From contig CANRED010000007.1 in the NCBI GenBank assembly GCA_947629555.1, positions 1 to 46,788 on the forward strand: a stretch of DNA of 46,788 nt, in the 5' to 3' direction. Source of the stretch: an uncultured Clostridia bacterium. GTDB lineage: Bacteria; Bacillota; Clostridia; TANB77; CAG-508. This document shows, in pieces, positions 1 through 9,387 of this stretch. A model generated the notes under the pieces. It made no database searches. It had not been told where the DNA came from and was given only the letters and a program-made list of their open reading frames with translations. Every line of letters begins with the position of its first letter. Position 1 is the stretch's first letter. A program made the position numbers and the translations under genes.

Positions 1-89
1 ACTTAATTATATATGATTTGAATCACTTATTCAATTTTTATAACTTTGTTTCACATCAATTGTAATACAACAATTTTCGGTTTTAATTG

Positions 90-500
90 TTATTTTTTGG
101 CTATTCTTATTTCTTTTATTGTACCATTATCATATTTAAGTATATATTCTATTTCATATATTGTATTAGAATTTTCATCTAATTGTTTTATCCACCAATC
201 ATTGTCTCTTCCTAATGTGCTATTGCCATTTATATTTACATTTATCCCATCTACAGATTTTCTTTCATTATAATCTTTTGCTAAATTTGTAATTGTTAAT
301 ACATCTTGTATAGTTAGTTGTTTATCTTCATATTTTTCAAATTTGGTATTATATTGCACTAACGATTGATTAATTTTGTTTTGTTCATTTTCATAAGCAA
401 TTTGTGAGTAATAGGTAAACAAATATGCTCCAATCGATAAAATAAGCACTGCTATAAGTACTGTTGCCGCAATAATTAATGCTTTTGATGCATTTTCCAT
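90..500 (-). CDS. Pilin-like secreted protein of the Tad-like operon (shorter paralog)
   Basis: A 136-residue protein with a very short N-terminus (MENASKAL) followed by one hydrophobic helix at about residues 8-30 and a polar, Asn/Glu-rich exterior. The same MENASKAL start and helix occur in the neighbouring gene at 513-1163, so the two are paralogs. This architecture is typical of prepilin or pseudopilin subunits; no typical G|FTxxE cleavage site is visible. It is the last visible gene of the operon, 12 bases after its paralog, with a good ribosome binding site. The pilin role is inferred from architecture and from the CpaF/TadB-like genes upstream. The protein family is not recognised. Confidence 0.6.
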   Translation of the reverse strand: MENASKALIIAATVLIAVLILSIGAYLFTYYSQIAYENEQNKINQSLVQYNTKFEKYEDKQLTIQDVLTITNLAKDYNERKSVDGINVNINGNSTLGRDNDWWIKQLDENSNTIYEIEYILKYDNGTIKEIRIAKK

Positions 501-512
501 GTTACTCCTCCA

Positions 513-1163
513 TTATTTTAAGTTTGATGTATCTACTTCTTCAAAAAACATATAATTTATTCTTCCTTCACTATCATACTTTACGTCACTGCATTTAAAA
601 ATTCTTGACTTAAACTCTGAACCTCCTGCAACTATTTGTGTATATTCTTGATACTTCTGTCCTTTATTCATTCCATATCTGCCTTGAGTTGTCTTGGTTT
701 CAACTTCTTTTATAAAATTTTTTATATCTTTTGAATTACGACTTAATGAATAAGTACCTTTTTGTAGTACTATTCTATACTCTGAATCTTTTATTTGCTC
801 TATTTGTCCATCTTTTTCTCCCCCATAATAACGTCTATAAGTTGTTTCTGATTCTTCCACGGGAGTTAATAAATCAAATTCAATATTTATGTACATTGAT
901 TCAAAATTTGAAGTTACTCCATACTTTTCATTATTATCAATCGCTTTATTCAAAACTGAAACTAAATCTGTTCCATAAAGTGAATCTCTATCATAAGATT
1001 CATATTGTTGATTAAAAGCTGTTTGGTTTTTTACCTCATCTAATTCTTGTTGTTTTTGAGGAATTATTCCCCATATTGAAGATGCATATATTAGTGTTGC
1101 AATTACCATTATCGCTATTAATATTCCTCCTGCCATAACGAGTGCCTTTGAAGCGTTTTCCAT
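513..1163 (-). CDS. Pilin-like secreted protein of the Tad-like operon (longer paralog)
   Basis: A 216-residue protein with the MENASKAL start shared with the next gene, a hydrophobic segment at about residues 8-32, a charged Gln/Glu/Lys stretch that is probably the continuing alpha-helix, then a mixed alpha/beta C-terminal domain. It lies 29 bases downstream of the TadB/C-like membrane protein gene with a strong AGGAGG site before the ATG. A single N-terminal membrane helix plus a globular domain next to a secretion ATPase fits a major or minor pilin or pseudopilin. No enzymatic motif is visible. The assignment rests on architecture and context. Confidence 0.6.
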   Translation of the reverse strand: MENASKALVMAGGILIAIMVIATLIYASSIWGIIPQKQQELDEVKNQTAFNQQYESYDRDSLYGTDLVSVLNKAIDNNEKYGVTSNFESMYINIEFDLLTPVEESETTYRRYYGGEKDGQIEQIKDSEYRIVLQKGTYSLSRNSKDIKNFIKEVETKTTQGRYGMNKGQKYQEYTQIVAGGSEFKSRIFKCSDVKYDSEGRINYMFFEEVDTSNLK

Positions 1164-1192
1164 ATATGTACCTCCTTTTATGAATTAATATA

Positions 1193-3263
1193 TTACATCA
1201 TTTTTTGCATTGAATCAAATGATGATGTCATACTTGATAATCCTATTACTACCAAAGGTATTATTAGATAACCTACAAATAAGCAAACCATTGGAGCAAA
1301 TCCAATACCTTTTCCTATAAGTCCTTTTTTAGATATTAATCTTTCATTTGATTCCTTTCTCTTTTCTTGATAATATGCTCTTTCTGTATCTAGCTCATCA
1401 AAAGCATCTGCTATTGGTATTTTTTCTACAGCTGCTTGTAAACTTTCAACTATTTGCTCCATTTGTTTAAATGATATATCATTTTTCAATTCTTCTAATG
1501 CTTCCCATGCACCACTCTCATAGTTATTTAGGCATTTAGATATTGGCTCTCTAAAAATGTTTGAATACCTTTCCATCCACTCTAGTATCATTTCTACGTT
1601 TACTCTCTCTATTTTCATAAGCATCATTATTATTGTGTGGAATTGCATTACTTCGTTTTCCATCTCAAGTTGTCTCATTTTTTTCTGGAATATTAATAAC
1701 CACATTGGAACATAATATCCAATTACTGCAAATAACAAAGCCATTAGCATTTCAAACCATTGTAAGGATTCACTATTTACTATTGTTAATTTTTTAAATA
1801 TTCTTTCTGCTGCTTCTGAAATTTCATCACTAGTTTTATTTCTATATTCAGTTGAATATTGTAAATCTTGTTCTATTTTTTCCTTTGTTATTTTAGGTTT
1901 ACCTTTATACATATCTAAGTACACGTTATCTGACAATGTTATTTCCATTCCAGATTTAACAGCTGACTCTGACGCAGTTATTAAATTATAATCAGTTGTT
2001 GGCTGTTCATAAACATAATTTACAGCTACTTTATGTATTTGTCCAAACAAAAATAATGATACAAAGAATGTTAATACACATACTACTATTCTATTTATAT
2101 ATAAGGTTTCCATTTTTTGATTTGATGCAGCATCTTTTAGTAATTGTATATTCTTTCTATATTCTTTCGTTCTTTGTTTTGGTATAAATAAGTCTACTAC
2201 TTTTTTTACTAACGGATTTTTGTATAATTTTACTTGCCAAGTTTGATTTGGATCTTTATATGAATCTTTTATACTACCATTATCCTTTATTTTTCTAATT
2301 AATATGTAACAAATAACTGTTAAAAGTATTAATGCTATTTGTGCTATTAATCCACCTTTTCCACTGTAGAAATTAGCCGTAAAAGAAAAATTAGTTAAGC
2401 ACCAATTTTTCAATGGCTCTATACATATTACTGGAAGAGCAGCAATTAATGATAAACTTTGAAATACATAGTCTAATTTATCTCTTTTTAAAATTTCTAG
2501 TTGCATTTCTTGTGTTATATTATTCAAATTTTTTAAATATAAAGAACCTGTATCTACTTTTCTATCTCCAAATTCTCTTGTTAAATATGATATTCCAGCG
2601 AATTCTTTTAAGTAACTGTTTGGAGCAACATCATAATACTTTTCTAACTCATCTTCCGGATCATCAGATTGCAATATTTCATAAATTTTTTCTGCTTGTC
2701 TAGATACTTCTAATTCATCATTTTGTGCAGCTTGATATATTGCCTCTTCTACCATGTTGTATTCATGATAAGCATGTCTTACTTCAGCAAAAAAATCTAT
2801 CTGCTGTTTTAATAATTTTGTGTCTATTTTATCAACCATACCACTCATTCTTGACTCTATTAATATAACCTCAAAAAATAGCAATATTGTCATAAGTAAA
2901 AAATTTTGTTTTGTTGTTAAAATTATCGCAATTGTTAAAGGTATAACTATAGCCATACCTTTGGTAATAATTTTAGATGTTTGAATTCTCGTTGTATATT
3001 CATCATCTAAATTTATTATTTCTAGCCTTCTTCTCATCTTGTTTACATATCTATTTAAAAAAGGTATTTTTTTATAATATAAATACAATTTTTGATATGT
3101 AAGGTCTGATTTATTTCCTTTTCCCTTTGTTCCTTCCTTTATTTGATGTATACTTGTTGCTTGCTTCTTTGCTTTTTTAGAAATTATTACATAGGCAATA
3201 ACTATTAATATAAACAATGCTCCGACTTATGAGCATTAAGGTTTTTATAAATTGGTCTGACAT
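1193..3263 (-). CDS. TadB/TadC-like type II secretion F-domain membrane protein, read through a +1 frameshift
   Basis: Predicted 689-residue inner-membrane platform protein for the pilus/secretion ATPase. It appears to hold two T2SF-type halves: a first cytoplasmic helical domain after the membrane segments at about residues 80-130, and a second domain with paired membrane helices at about 510-550 and 660-689, so it may be a TadB-TadC fusion. Without frameshifting the gene would have to start at TTG 3217, with a ribosome binding site only 2 bases away. An ATG at 3263 has a well-placed GAGGTG upstream and encodes MSDQFIKTLMLIS, then reaches CGGA at 3224-3221. Skipping the C joins the two frames as ...LIS-G-ALFILIVIAYV. 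The length is 3n+1, as expected for one +1 shift. It lies 44 bases after the ATPase gene. Confidence 0.72.
3221..3224 (-). other. Putative +1 frameshift site AGT-CGGA (Ser-Gly)
   Basis: In-frame CGG followed by A. Skipping the C gives GGA (Gly) and connects the ATG 3263 reading frame, which has a good ribosome binding site, to the long frame ending at 1193. This is the weakest of the ten sites because only the N-terminus depends on it. Confidence 0.6.
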
Positions 3264-3307
3264 GAATAGTATGACACCTCTTTTCTGGTCTTTAGTATAC
3301 TTATAGC

Positions 3308-5303
3308 TTAATTGTTAACTCTTGGTTTTCTTCCTCTTTTTTTAATTAGTTCTGAATTTGCTGTTGCTTTTGATTGTGATTTTACTTCTTCTTCATCATA
3401 TAACATTGTAGCCTTTAAAGCTTCTTTTCCCCAATGCTTTTCTATAAATCTGTTAAAATCTTCTGCATCAGTATCATCCATATTTGCTCTCATTTCTCTT
3501 AAGTTGTAATCAGATATTTTATTTGTTATAACATACGTTCCATCAACATATTCCATTATGTTGACATATTTATATAATTCTTTGTTTGTTACTTTTGTAA
3601 AATATTGTGTTGCATTATCCATGAACTTGTCTATTTTTCCTTCTAGTGTTTTTTCTTTTCTATGGTCAAATGTATATTCATTTTTATCTTCTACTGGTAT
3701 ACATTCTGTTACTCTTTCTATGTATCTTCTACCTCTAAAGTCTTTTACTAAGTGTATATTGAAATTTAAAACTCCAACAACTTGTTCTTCTGCTGTTTTT
3801 TCATTGTTAAACATACCTGTTTTTAATAATGAGTTTCTTAATGACATTACTAAGTTTGGAAATGTTTTAGCATGGTGAGTAAATAATGTGAATTTACTTG
3901 CAACTTGAGCTGCTTGTATCATCCATGCAGCAACGGGGTCTGTAGCAACCTCTCCGATTATGTTAACAGAACCGTCAGTTTTCTTTTGAACGTCAAGTCC
4001 CATTTGTCCTGATATTGTTTCTGTTTCTCTAAATGATAATATATTTCTTGTTGGATATATTTTTCTTAAATGCAACTCGAATGCTGTTTCTTGAACCCTT
4101 ATGTTCATTGTTTCATATATATTTTCTATCATACCCATAAGCATTGTTGTTTTTCCGAGAACCTTGTTCTCCTGTAAGTGCTGTAATTCTTGCTCCTTTT
4201 ACAAGGAATTTTAATAAATCTATTGCATCTTCTTTTCCTGGTATTGTTATTAATTGCTCTAATGTTGCCCTCTTTACATCGAATTTTCTTACGAAAAATG
4301 CCCATGTTTCTGAAAAGCTTGGTCTTACAACAACAACACGAGATCCATCTTTCATTTCATTAATTTTAAATCCATTTGTATCAGATAATTGTCCTGGATT
4401 GTTGTATTTGTATATATTTTGACATACTCTTTTTAATTCTGCCTCTGTATTAAATGATAAGAATGCTAGCCTTATAGATTTTCCTTGGAAAAATATCCAT
4501 ATTGCATCACATGCACGTGGCACTTTTCTTTCTGTTATTTGTGTTAAATAATCTCCATCAGTTTGCGCAACTTGACTCAAAAATGACTCTGGAAGACCAG
4601 ATACTCCACCAGATACGCCATCTATGTTCATATCTCTTACTTCATCTATGCTACTATAGCCCTTATAATGTTGATAAATTCTTTGTGTTATAACATTTAA
4701 CTTATCTTCTAAAGATAATACAAAATTTTCTTTTTCATATATATTACTAATTTCCTCTTCTGTAATAACGTAAGATGGTTTTGATTCTCCGGAAATATAT
4801 TTTAATACTGCTAAATCATATTTTTTTATAATTTGTGTTAATGCCTCATAACCAAATTCTTTTTTATACATATATAATAAAATATCAAATTTATCTTGAG
4901 AAGTTAATAAAGATGGTACATCAAAAGGTATTGCTCTAGATATGTTTGTTTCATCAACTCCGTATTCTTTTAACAATAAATCATATATAATTTCTTTTAC
5001 ATATTTTTTATCATTAACATCTCCATACGTACAGCCTTTTAAAGCTTTCTTTAACTCATACTTTTTGCTTTTTCTTCTTTTTAATTCTTCTTCTGAAAGT
5101 CCTATATCGTATAAGTTTACCTTTGTTATTTCATCTATTCTCTTTTTTACAAACTCTGTCATTTTTTCTAATGAATATGTTTGATCATCCTTTGTAAATT
5201 TTTCTTCTTCAGCTTGGCTTTGTCTTTGCTTTATAAAGTATCTAACAAGTACATATGCTATTATTATAACTAATAACGTTAATAACATGTTACTCAAATT
5301 CAT
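3308..5303 (-). CDS. CpaF/TadA-like secretion ATPase with +1 frameshift inside Walker A
   Basis: Hexameric ATPase that powers Tad-type pilus assembly or secretion. The joined protein is 664 residues: an N-terminal membrane helix (about 5-23, unusual for CpaF), a helical linker, then the ATPase core. Walker A should read GEQGSGKTTM, but the DNA has CGG at the second Gly position (4157-4155), giving GSRKNNN and an early stop. Skipping the C restores GSGKTTMLMGM exactly. Downstream are the Walker B-like IIGEVATD and a His-box-like TLFTHHAKT. The ATG at 5303 follows GGGAGG and is preferred over the upstream frame-compatible 5345. The C-terminal half has its own internal ATG at 4144 but no ATP-binding loop, so a split gene would be dead. 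Length is 3n+1. Confidence 0.85.
4154..4157 (-). other. Putative +1 frameshift site TCT-CGGA in Walker A
   Basis: In-frame CGG followed by A. Removing the C converts GSRKNNN to the canonical P-loop GSGKTTM. The interrupted residue is an invariant glycine of the nucleotide-binding loop. Confidence 0.85.
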
Positions 5304-5364
5304 ATCTTTTGTGCCCTCCCTTTTGATTGATAATATTTTGTTCATATTTTTTATTTATTAAAAT

Positions 5365-6210
5365 TTAGTAATTTAAAAAATTATTTTTTAATTCATTTAC
5401 TTTTGATATTATTTTTTCTGATGTCTTTTTTATTTCTTGTATAAATATCATATTTCTGTCTGTAGAACTTATTTTTCTAAATCTTAAAAAGAAATCTGCA
5501 ACTTTTCCTTCATTGCAAGCTTCGAAAAATAAAGTACTATATGGTACAACAAATATTTCGTCTTTATATCCTAAAGTTCTTGCAATGTTTTTTGCGTTAT
5601 ATTTTGAAAATTTATCATATCTTCCAATTAAAAACATAACGTTATCTTTTTTAAATATATCATTTTCTTCTTTTAGCCATTTTAAATCATTTATCATCTT
5701 TAATCTTTGCGTTATATTTACTACAATTATATCTGATATTTTTAAAACTTCTTTTATGTAGTCTTTTGTTAACCCTTTATTTAGGTCTACAAATACGTAA
5801 TCATAAAATTGATTTGCTGCTTGAATTACATCTTTATATGATTCTCTAACTTTTTTATATTCGTCTTCATCTTCTTCTGTAGAGCCTTGTAAAACTTCTA
5901 ATCTATTTCCAGGAAACACTAATCTTGTATAATTTGATACAGCTTCTGGAGTTAATTTATTGCTTATTGCAAGATTAACTAATCCATCTATTCCTGATGA
6001 TATGTCTCTTTTACCACCTGCAATTTGTTTTAATAATCTTTCATCTTTAGGTTCCCAATAGCATCTTTCTAGTGTATCATCATTATGAATTGTTGAAATC
6101 ATTAGTATTTTATAATTATGTTCTATTGCCATCTGTGTTGCAATTGCTGTCATTGAAAAAGTTTTTGCTGTTTCTTCTTTTTCGTTACTCCAAAATGTAA
6201 TTATTGCCAT
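5365..6210 (-). CDS. CpaE/ParA-like P-loop family protein with degenerate Walker A
   Basis: A 281-residue protein with a SIMIBI/ParA-like fold pattern: starts MAIITFWSNEKEETAKTFS, where functional family members carry a deviant Walker A of the KGGVGKTT type; here the glycines are lost and one lysine is kept. Later strands YDYVFVDLN (Walker B-like) and DIIVVNITQ fit the family. In Tad systems CpaE/TadZ proteins of this family position the secretion machine at the pole. It lies between a second ParA-like gene and the CpaF-like ATPase, so a TadZ-like localisation role is inferred. Nucleotide hydrolysis looks doubtful. Good ribosome binding site and short spacing support co-transcription. Confidence 0.6.
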   Translation of the reverse strand: MAIITFWSNEKEETAKTFSMTAIATQMAIEHNYKILMISTIHNDDTLERCYWEPKDERLLKQIAGGKRDISSGIDGLVNLAISNKLTPEAVSNYTRLVFPGNRLEVLQGSTEEDEDEYKKVRESYKDVIQAANQFYDYVFVDLNKGLTKDYIKEVLKISDIIVVNITQRLKMINDLKWLKEENDIFKKDNVMFLIGRYDKFSKYNAKNIARTLGYKDEIFVVPYSTLFFEACNEGKVADFFLRFRKISSTDRNMIFIQEIKKTSEKIISKVNELKNNFLNY

Positions 6211-6237
6211 TTTATTTCTTCCCTTCTTCTTTGGTTT

Positions 6238-6930
6238 TTATAGTCCCTTTTCCATAATTTTGTATACCTTCTTCAAATCATACATACTAACTCCTGTAAT
6301 TTCTTTTGCTAATGCAGAAAATCCGTCTAAATAAGTATCTGATAAATTTTTAAATTTAATTTTTGACACTCTTTGATTTTCTATAATAGCACTCATATCT
6401 CCTTGCTCTAGTGGAAAATAGATTATTTCATCATCCCATACTATTTTGTAATTAGATGACAAAAAGTCTAAATAATCATTTTCTTCCGGATCTCCATTTC
6501 GTGAAAATAAAACTTTCTTCATCTTAATGGTTTCTTTTAATCCACCTAAGATTTCTAATCCTTTTTTTAATGAAAATAAATCAAATGATGTTACAAAATA
6601 ATTTATTGTAGCTTCTCTCATTTCGAAATTATCAAACACCGTACTAGAATCTATATCTATTAGGGCAATATCATACGAACTTTCTATTTCTTCTATGCCT
6701 AAATAATCTTCAATATCTGTAAAATTTTGGAACCCTACTGCAACATCAAAATCTTCATATTGAGTTACATAAGATTTTGTTGGATTTATTACTGGAACAA
6801 TGTATTTTGCCTTTTGATTAAGGGTAGAATCTATTACCATTACTCTTTTTCCTAAAACAGTAAGTATTTTTGCTATATAAATTATAAAATCTGTTTTATC
6901 ATAAACTCCTACAAAGCCAATCTTTTCCAT
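6238..6930 (-). CDS. Degenerate ParA/CpaE-like protein of the Tad-like operon
   Basis: A 230-residue protein starting MEKIGFVGVYDKTDFIIYIAKIL, followed by KRVMVIDSTLNQ and YDIALIDID, strand patterns like those of MinD/ParA proteins. The position of the P-loop is occupied by GVYDKTDF, so no phosphate-binding loop remains. It is the second member of a tandem pair of ParA-like proteins in this operon, 18 bases after the SAF-domain gene and 27 bases before its neighbour. A structural or localisation role in the secretion machine is inferred; the family call is from fold-like pattern only. Confidence 0.5.
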   Translation of the reverse strand: MEKIGFVGVYDKTDFIIYIAKILTVLGKRVMVIDSTLNQKAKYIVPVINPTKSYVTQYEDFDVAVGFQNFTDIEDYLGIEEIESSYDIALIDIDSSTVFDNFEMREATINYFVTSFDLFSLKKGLEILGGLKETIKMKKVLFSRNGDPEENDYLDFLSSNYKIVWDDEIIYFPLEQGDMSAIIENQRVSKIKFKNLSDTYLDGFSALAKEITGVSMYDLKKVYKIMEKGL

Positions 6931-6948
6931 GAAAGTTCCTCCATTTTT

Positions 6949-7869
6949 CTATTCTACGCCATATAAAAACTCTTCTCTTGCTTCTTTTGCTTTTTCTCTT
7001 GCTTCTATCATTTGAGCTTCTATATTTTCTAGTGATTCTTCTGAATATTTATTTAATTCTGTTTGTATATTTTCTCTTATATCTTGATTATCGTTGTATC
7101 TTTGTATTAAAGTAGATTTTGCTTGGTTTACTATATTAGCATCTTTATTTATCAATGATATTACTTCTGCAGATGGTACATATGTTATAGTTGCAGCATC
7201 TTGAATTCCTGGCTCTACATATTTTGCTATGTATAAATTTGATGCTGGTGATAAATAAGATTCTACTATTGCATTACTCATTAGCAATATTTCTTCTTCT
7301 GTCATTTGTAACCAAATAGTTTCATCTGTAATATCTTTTACCTCTTTATGTGATACTACTATGTAATCTTGTCCATTAGGCATTAACAATCTTATATCAA
7401 CATATTCTCCTAAATCTAATTGTATCGGTAATTGTAACATATTATATTCTTGTATTCTTTCACTACTTTGTAATTCCTCTTCATATAACATATTTTCACT
7501 TAATATTGTACCTGCGTCTAAATCAATTTTTGCTCTGAATCCGTCATAATCAAAAAGTTTGTCTGTCCATTCCTCTTCGCCCTTTTTATTTGTAATTTTA
7601 GTTTTTGATGCGACAGCTCCAGATGGTACTGCTTCTGTATTTACTAATACACTAGTTACTTTACTACTATCAATTTCTTCTCCAGATTTTACAGCCGTTT
7701 TTAGTCTATATACATATGTTTGTTCTGCTTGTTGTTCTGCTTCTTTCTTATTGTTATTTCTCATTAGCATAAACATTATTACCATTGCTATTGCCGCAAT
7801 TATTAACATTACTAGCATTCCTGTAAGAAATGCGTTCCTTGATTTTTTTTGCATTGGATTAGATGCCAT
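6949..7869 (-). CDS. CpaB-like protein with SAF domain
   Basis: A 306-residue protein with one N-terminal membrane helix (about residues 13-36), then a SAF-like region beginning YRLKTAVKSGEEIDSSKVTSV and continuing through VPSGAV and LDAGTILSENML, which matches the CpaB/FlgA pattern of outer periplasmic assembly proteins. The C-terminus (from about 250) is a charged Glu/Arg-rich helix. First gene of the Tad-like operon, with a strong AAGGAGG site before the ATG. The upstream region has two direct copies of TTGTATAATAAA (around 7910-7942), which look like overlapping -10 elements. Family call from motif pattern and position. Confidence 0.62.
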   Translation of the reverse strand: MASNPMQKKSRNAFLTGMLVMLIIAAIAMVIMFMLMRNNNKKEAEQQAEQTYVYRLKTAVKSGEEIDSSKVTSVLVNTEAVPSGAVASKTKITNKKGEEEWTDKLFDYDGFRAKIDLDAGTILSENMLYEEELQSSERIQEYNMLQLPIQLDLGEYVDIRLLMPNGQDYIVVSHKEVKDITDETIWLQMTEEEILLMSNAIVESYLSPASNLYIAKYVEPGIQDAATITYVPSAEVISLINKDANIVNQAKSTLIQRYNDNQDIRENIQTELNKYSEESLENIEAQMIEAREKAKEAREEFLYGVE

Positions 7870-8013
7870 ATTTGTTTCCTCCTTAAATATACTTCTTCTT
7901 TTGATTACATTTTATTATACAATTTACTTTATTATACAATATTTTTCATTGTAAAAACAGTAATACTGTCAAATATAATATAAAAATAATATAATTGTAA
8001 TATGTTTGTAATG

Positions 8014-8886
8014 TTATTGTAATATTTGTTCTATTGCTTCAGCCACTCCATCTGAATTATGATCAGCTATAGTTATTTTCCCGATGTTTTTAGCAGCTAA
8101 AGCACTATTCCCCATTGCGAAGCCTATTGCTGCATTTTCTATCATCTCTTTATCATTAATATTATCTCCTATTGCCACTATTTGGTTTTTTCTTATCCCC
8201 ATTTTTTTACTTATCTTCTTTATTGCAGACCATTTATTAATATTTTTTCTTGTTATTTCAGTATAATAATATTGTAGTATTATTTCTTCATCATTTATTT
8301 TTAATACTTTTTTAGTTGAGTGTTCTACTTCTATAACATCTACTTTTTTTACTTGTTTCAATTTCTTTATTATATTATTAAATATACTTTGATCAGCGTC
8401 TTGTATAGAAATTTTTAAATATTTTTCTCTATTACTTGATTGCACATATTCATATAGATTTGGTATTACATTTATAGCCGTTTTTTTATCTTCAGGTTTC
8501 ATTAAATTTTCACTATAATATACCAATGGACTATAATTTAAAGATTTTGTTAATATACTTGATTTAGTATGTAAACTATAAAATATGCTATTTTCCTCAC
8601 ATATCTTTAATATTTTTAATACATCTTCTTTTTTTATTGATTTATCATATATGTCTTTATTTTTTTGTATATCGTAAGCCAAAGCTCCATTCCCGGCAAT
8701 TAAATATTTGTTTGAATTTATTTCTAATGCAAAATTTTTTACAGAATCCTTAGATCTACCTGATGCTAATATTACTTCTATACCATTTTCTTGTGCCTTT
8801 TTTATTGCATTTTTGTTTTTTTCACTTATTAATCCTTTTGAATTTAATAATGTTCCATCTAAATCAATCGCAACTAATTTATACAT
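8014..8886 (-). CDS. Cof-type HAD superfamily phosphatase
   Basis: About 290 residues. The first HAD motif is at the start, MYKLVAIDLDGTLLNS, with the nucleophile and acid/base aspartates in DLDGT. Motif II is in VILASGRS, and motif III/IV in QIVAIGDNINDKEMIENA, all as in Cof-type sugar-phosphate or flavin phosphatases. An upstream methionine exists (8919), but ATG 8886 has a GAGGT site at proper distance and begins directly at the motif, so it is chosen. The gene is divergent from the spore protein gene at 9079 and is probably monocistronic. The substrate cannot be told from sequence. Confidence 0.9.
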   Translation of the reverse strand: MYKLVAIDLDGTLLNSKGLISEKNKNAIKKAQENGIEVILASGRSKDSVKNFALEINSNKYLIAGNGALAYDIQKNKDIYDKSIKKEDVLKILKICEENSIFYSLHTKSSILTKSLNYSPLVYYSENLMKPEDKKTAINVIPNLYEYVQSSNREKYLKISIQDADQSIFNNIIKKLKQVKKVDVIEVEHSTKKVLKINDEEIILQYYYTEITRKNINKWSAIKKISKKMGIRKNQIVAIGDNINDKEMIENAAIGFAMGNSALAAKNIGKITIADHNSDGVAEAIEQILQ

Positions 8887-9003
8887 AATATACCTCTTTT
8901 TTGTAAATAATATGTTCATTATATCATTATTACTTTTTTTTACAATATGTTACAAAATTTTTTTACAAAAATTTCTAGTTTAAAAAAATATTAATTGCAC
9001 ATT

Positions 9004-9045
9004 CTATATATTGAAAAAGCACAAAGTTGTTTTTTCAGTATATAG
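9004..9045 (+). promoter_or_regulatory. Leader hairpin upstream of the spore protein gene
   Basis: Arms 9004-9018 and 9031-9045 pair over 15 bases with one G-T position and a 12-base loop. The hairpin ends 15 bases before the AGGAGG of the SASP gene, so it would sit in the 5' leader. It could stabilise or control the abundant spore mRNA, or be a terminator-like element. A sigma-G-like -10 (CATTCTA at 9000) is only a weak match. Confidence 0.5.
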
Positions 9046-9078
9046 ATAATATTTCATATCCTAGGAGGTGAAACAAAA

Positions 9079-9285
9079 ATGGCAAATACAAGTAGTAACA
9101 GAAAATTAGTTCCAGAAGCTATGGATTCTTTAGATAGATTCAAATATGAAGTAGCTAGTGAAGTTGGTGTTAACTTAAAAAATGGTTACAATGGTGATAT
9201 ATCATCTAGAGACGCTGGTAGAATAGGTGGTAACATGGTTAAGAAAATGATCCAACAAGCTGAAAATTCTATGATAGGTAAATAA
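9079..9285 (+). CDS. Alpha/beta-type small acid-soluble spore protein (SASP)
   Basis: A 68-residue DNA-binding spore protein that saturates and protects spore DNA and is degraded on germination. The hallmark segments are visible: LDRFKYEVASEVG, which includes the site cut by the Gpr protease between E and a following hydrophobic residue, and the C-terminal GRIGGNMVKKMIQ. It starts at ATG 9079 behind a perfect AGGAGGTG. The protease that would degrade it is encoded in this same window at 36633-37568. Monocistronic, followed by a strong hairpin at 9350-9377. Length is normal for the family. Confidence 0.97.
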   Translation: MANTSSNRKLVPEAMDSLDRFKYEVASEVGVNLKNGYNGDISSRDAGRIGGNMVKKMIQQAENSMIGK

Positions 9286-9349
9286 GTTAATTTACTAGAA
9301 TATTAGTTATAGGCAGGATAATTTAAGGTTTTTGTTTTTATGAATACAT

Positions 9350-9377
9350 AAAGGCAGGAACTTTAGTTCCTGCCTTT
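9350..9377. terminator. Hairpin terminator between SASP gene and the LPQTG protein gene
   Basis: Perfect 13-base arms (9350-9362 and 9365-9377) with a 2-base loop. It lies between two converging genes and can serve both. Confidence 0.85.
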
Positions 9378-9387
9378 TATTTAATTA

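Noticed and set aside
9000..9006. A sigma-G promoter for the spore protein
   Set aside because: CATTCTA resembles the -10 but no matching -35 was found at the right distance; only noted.
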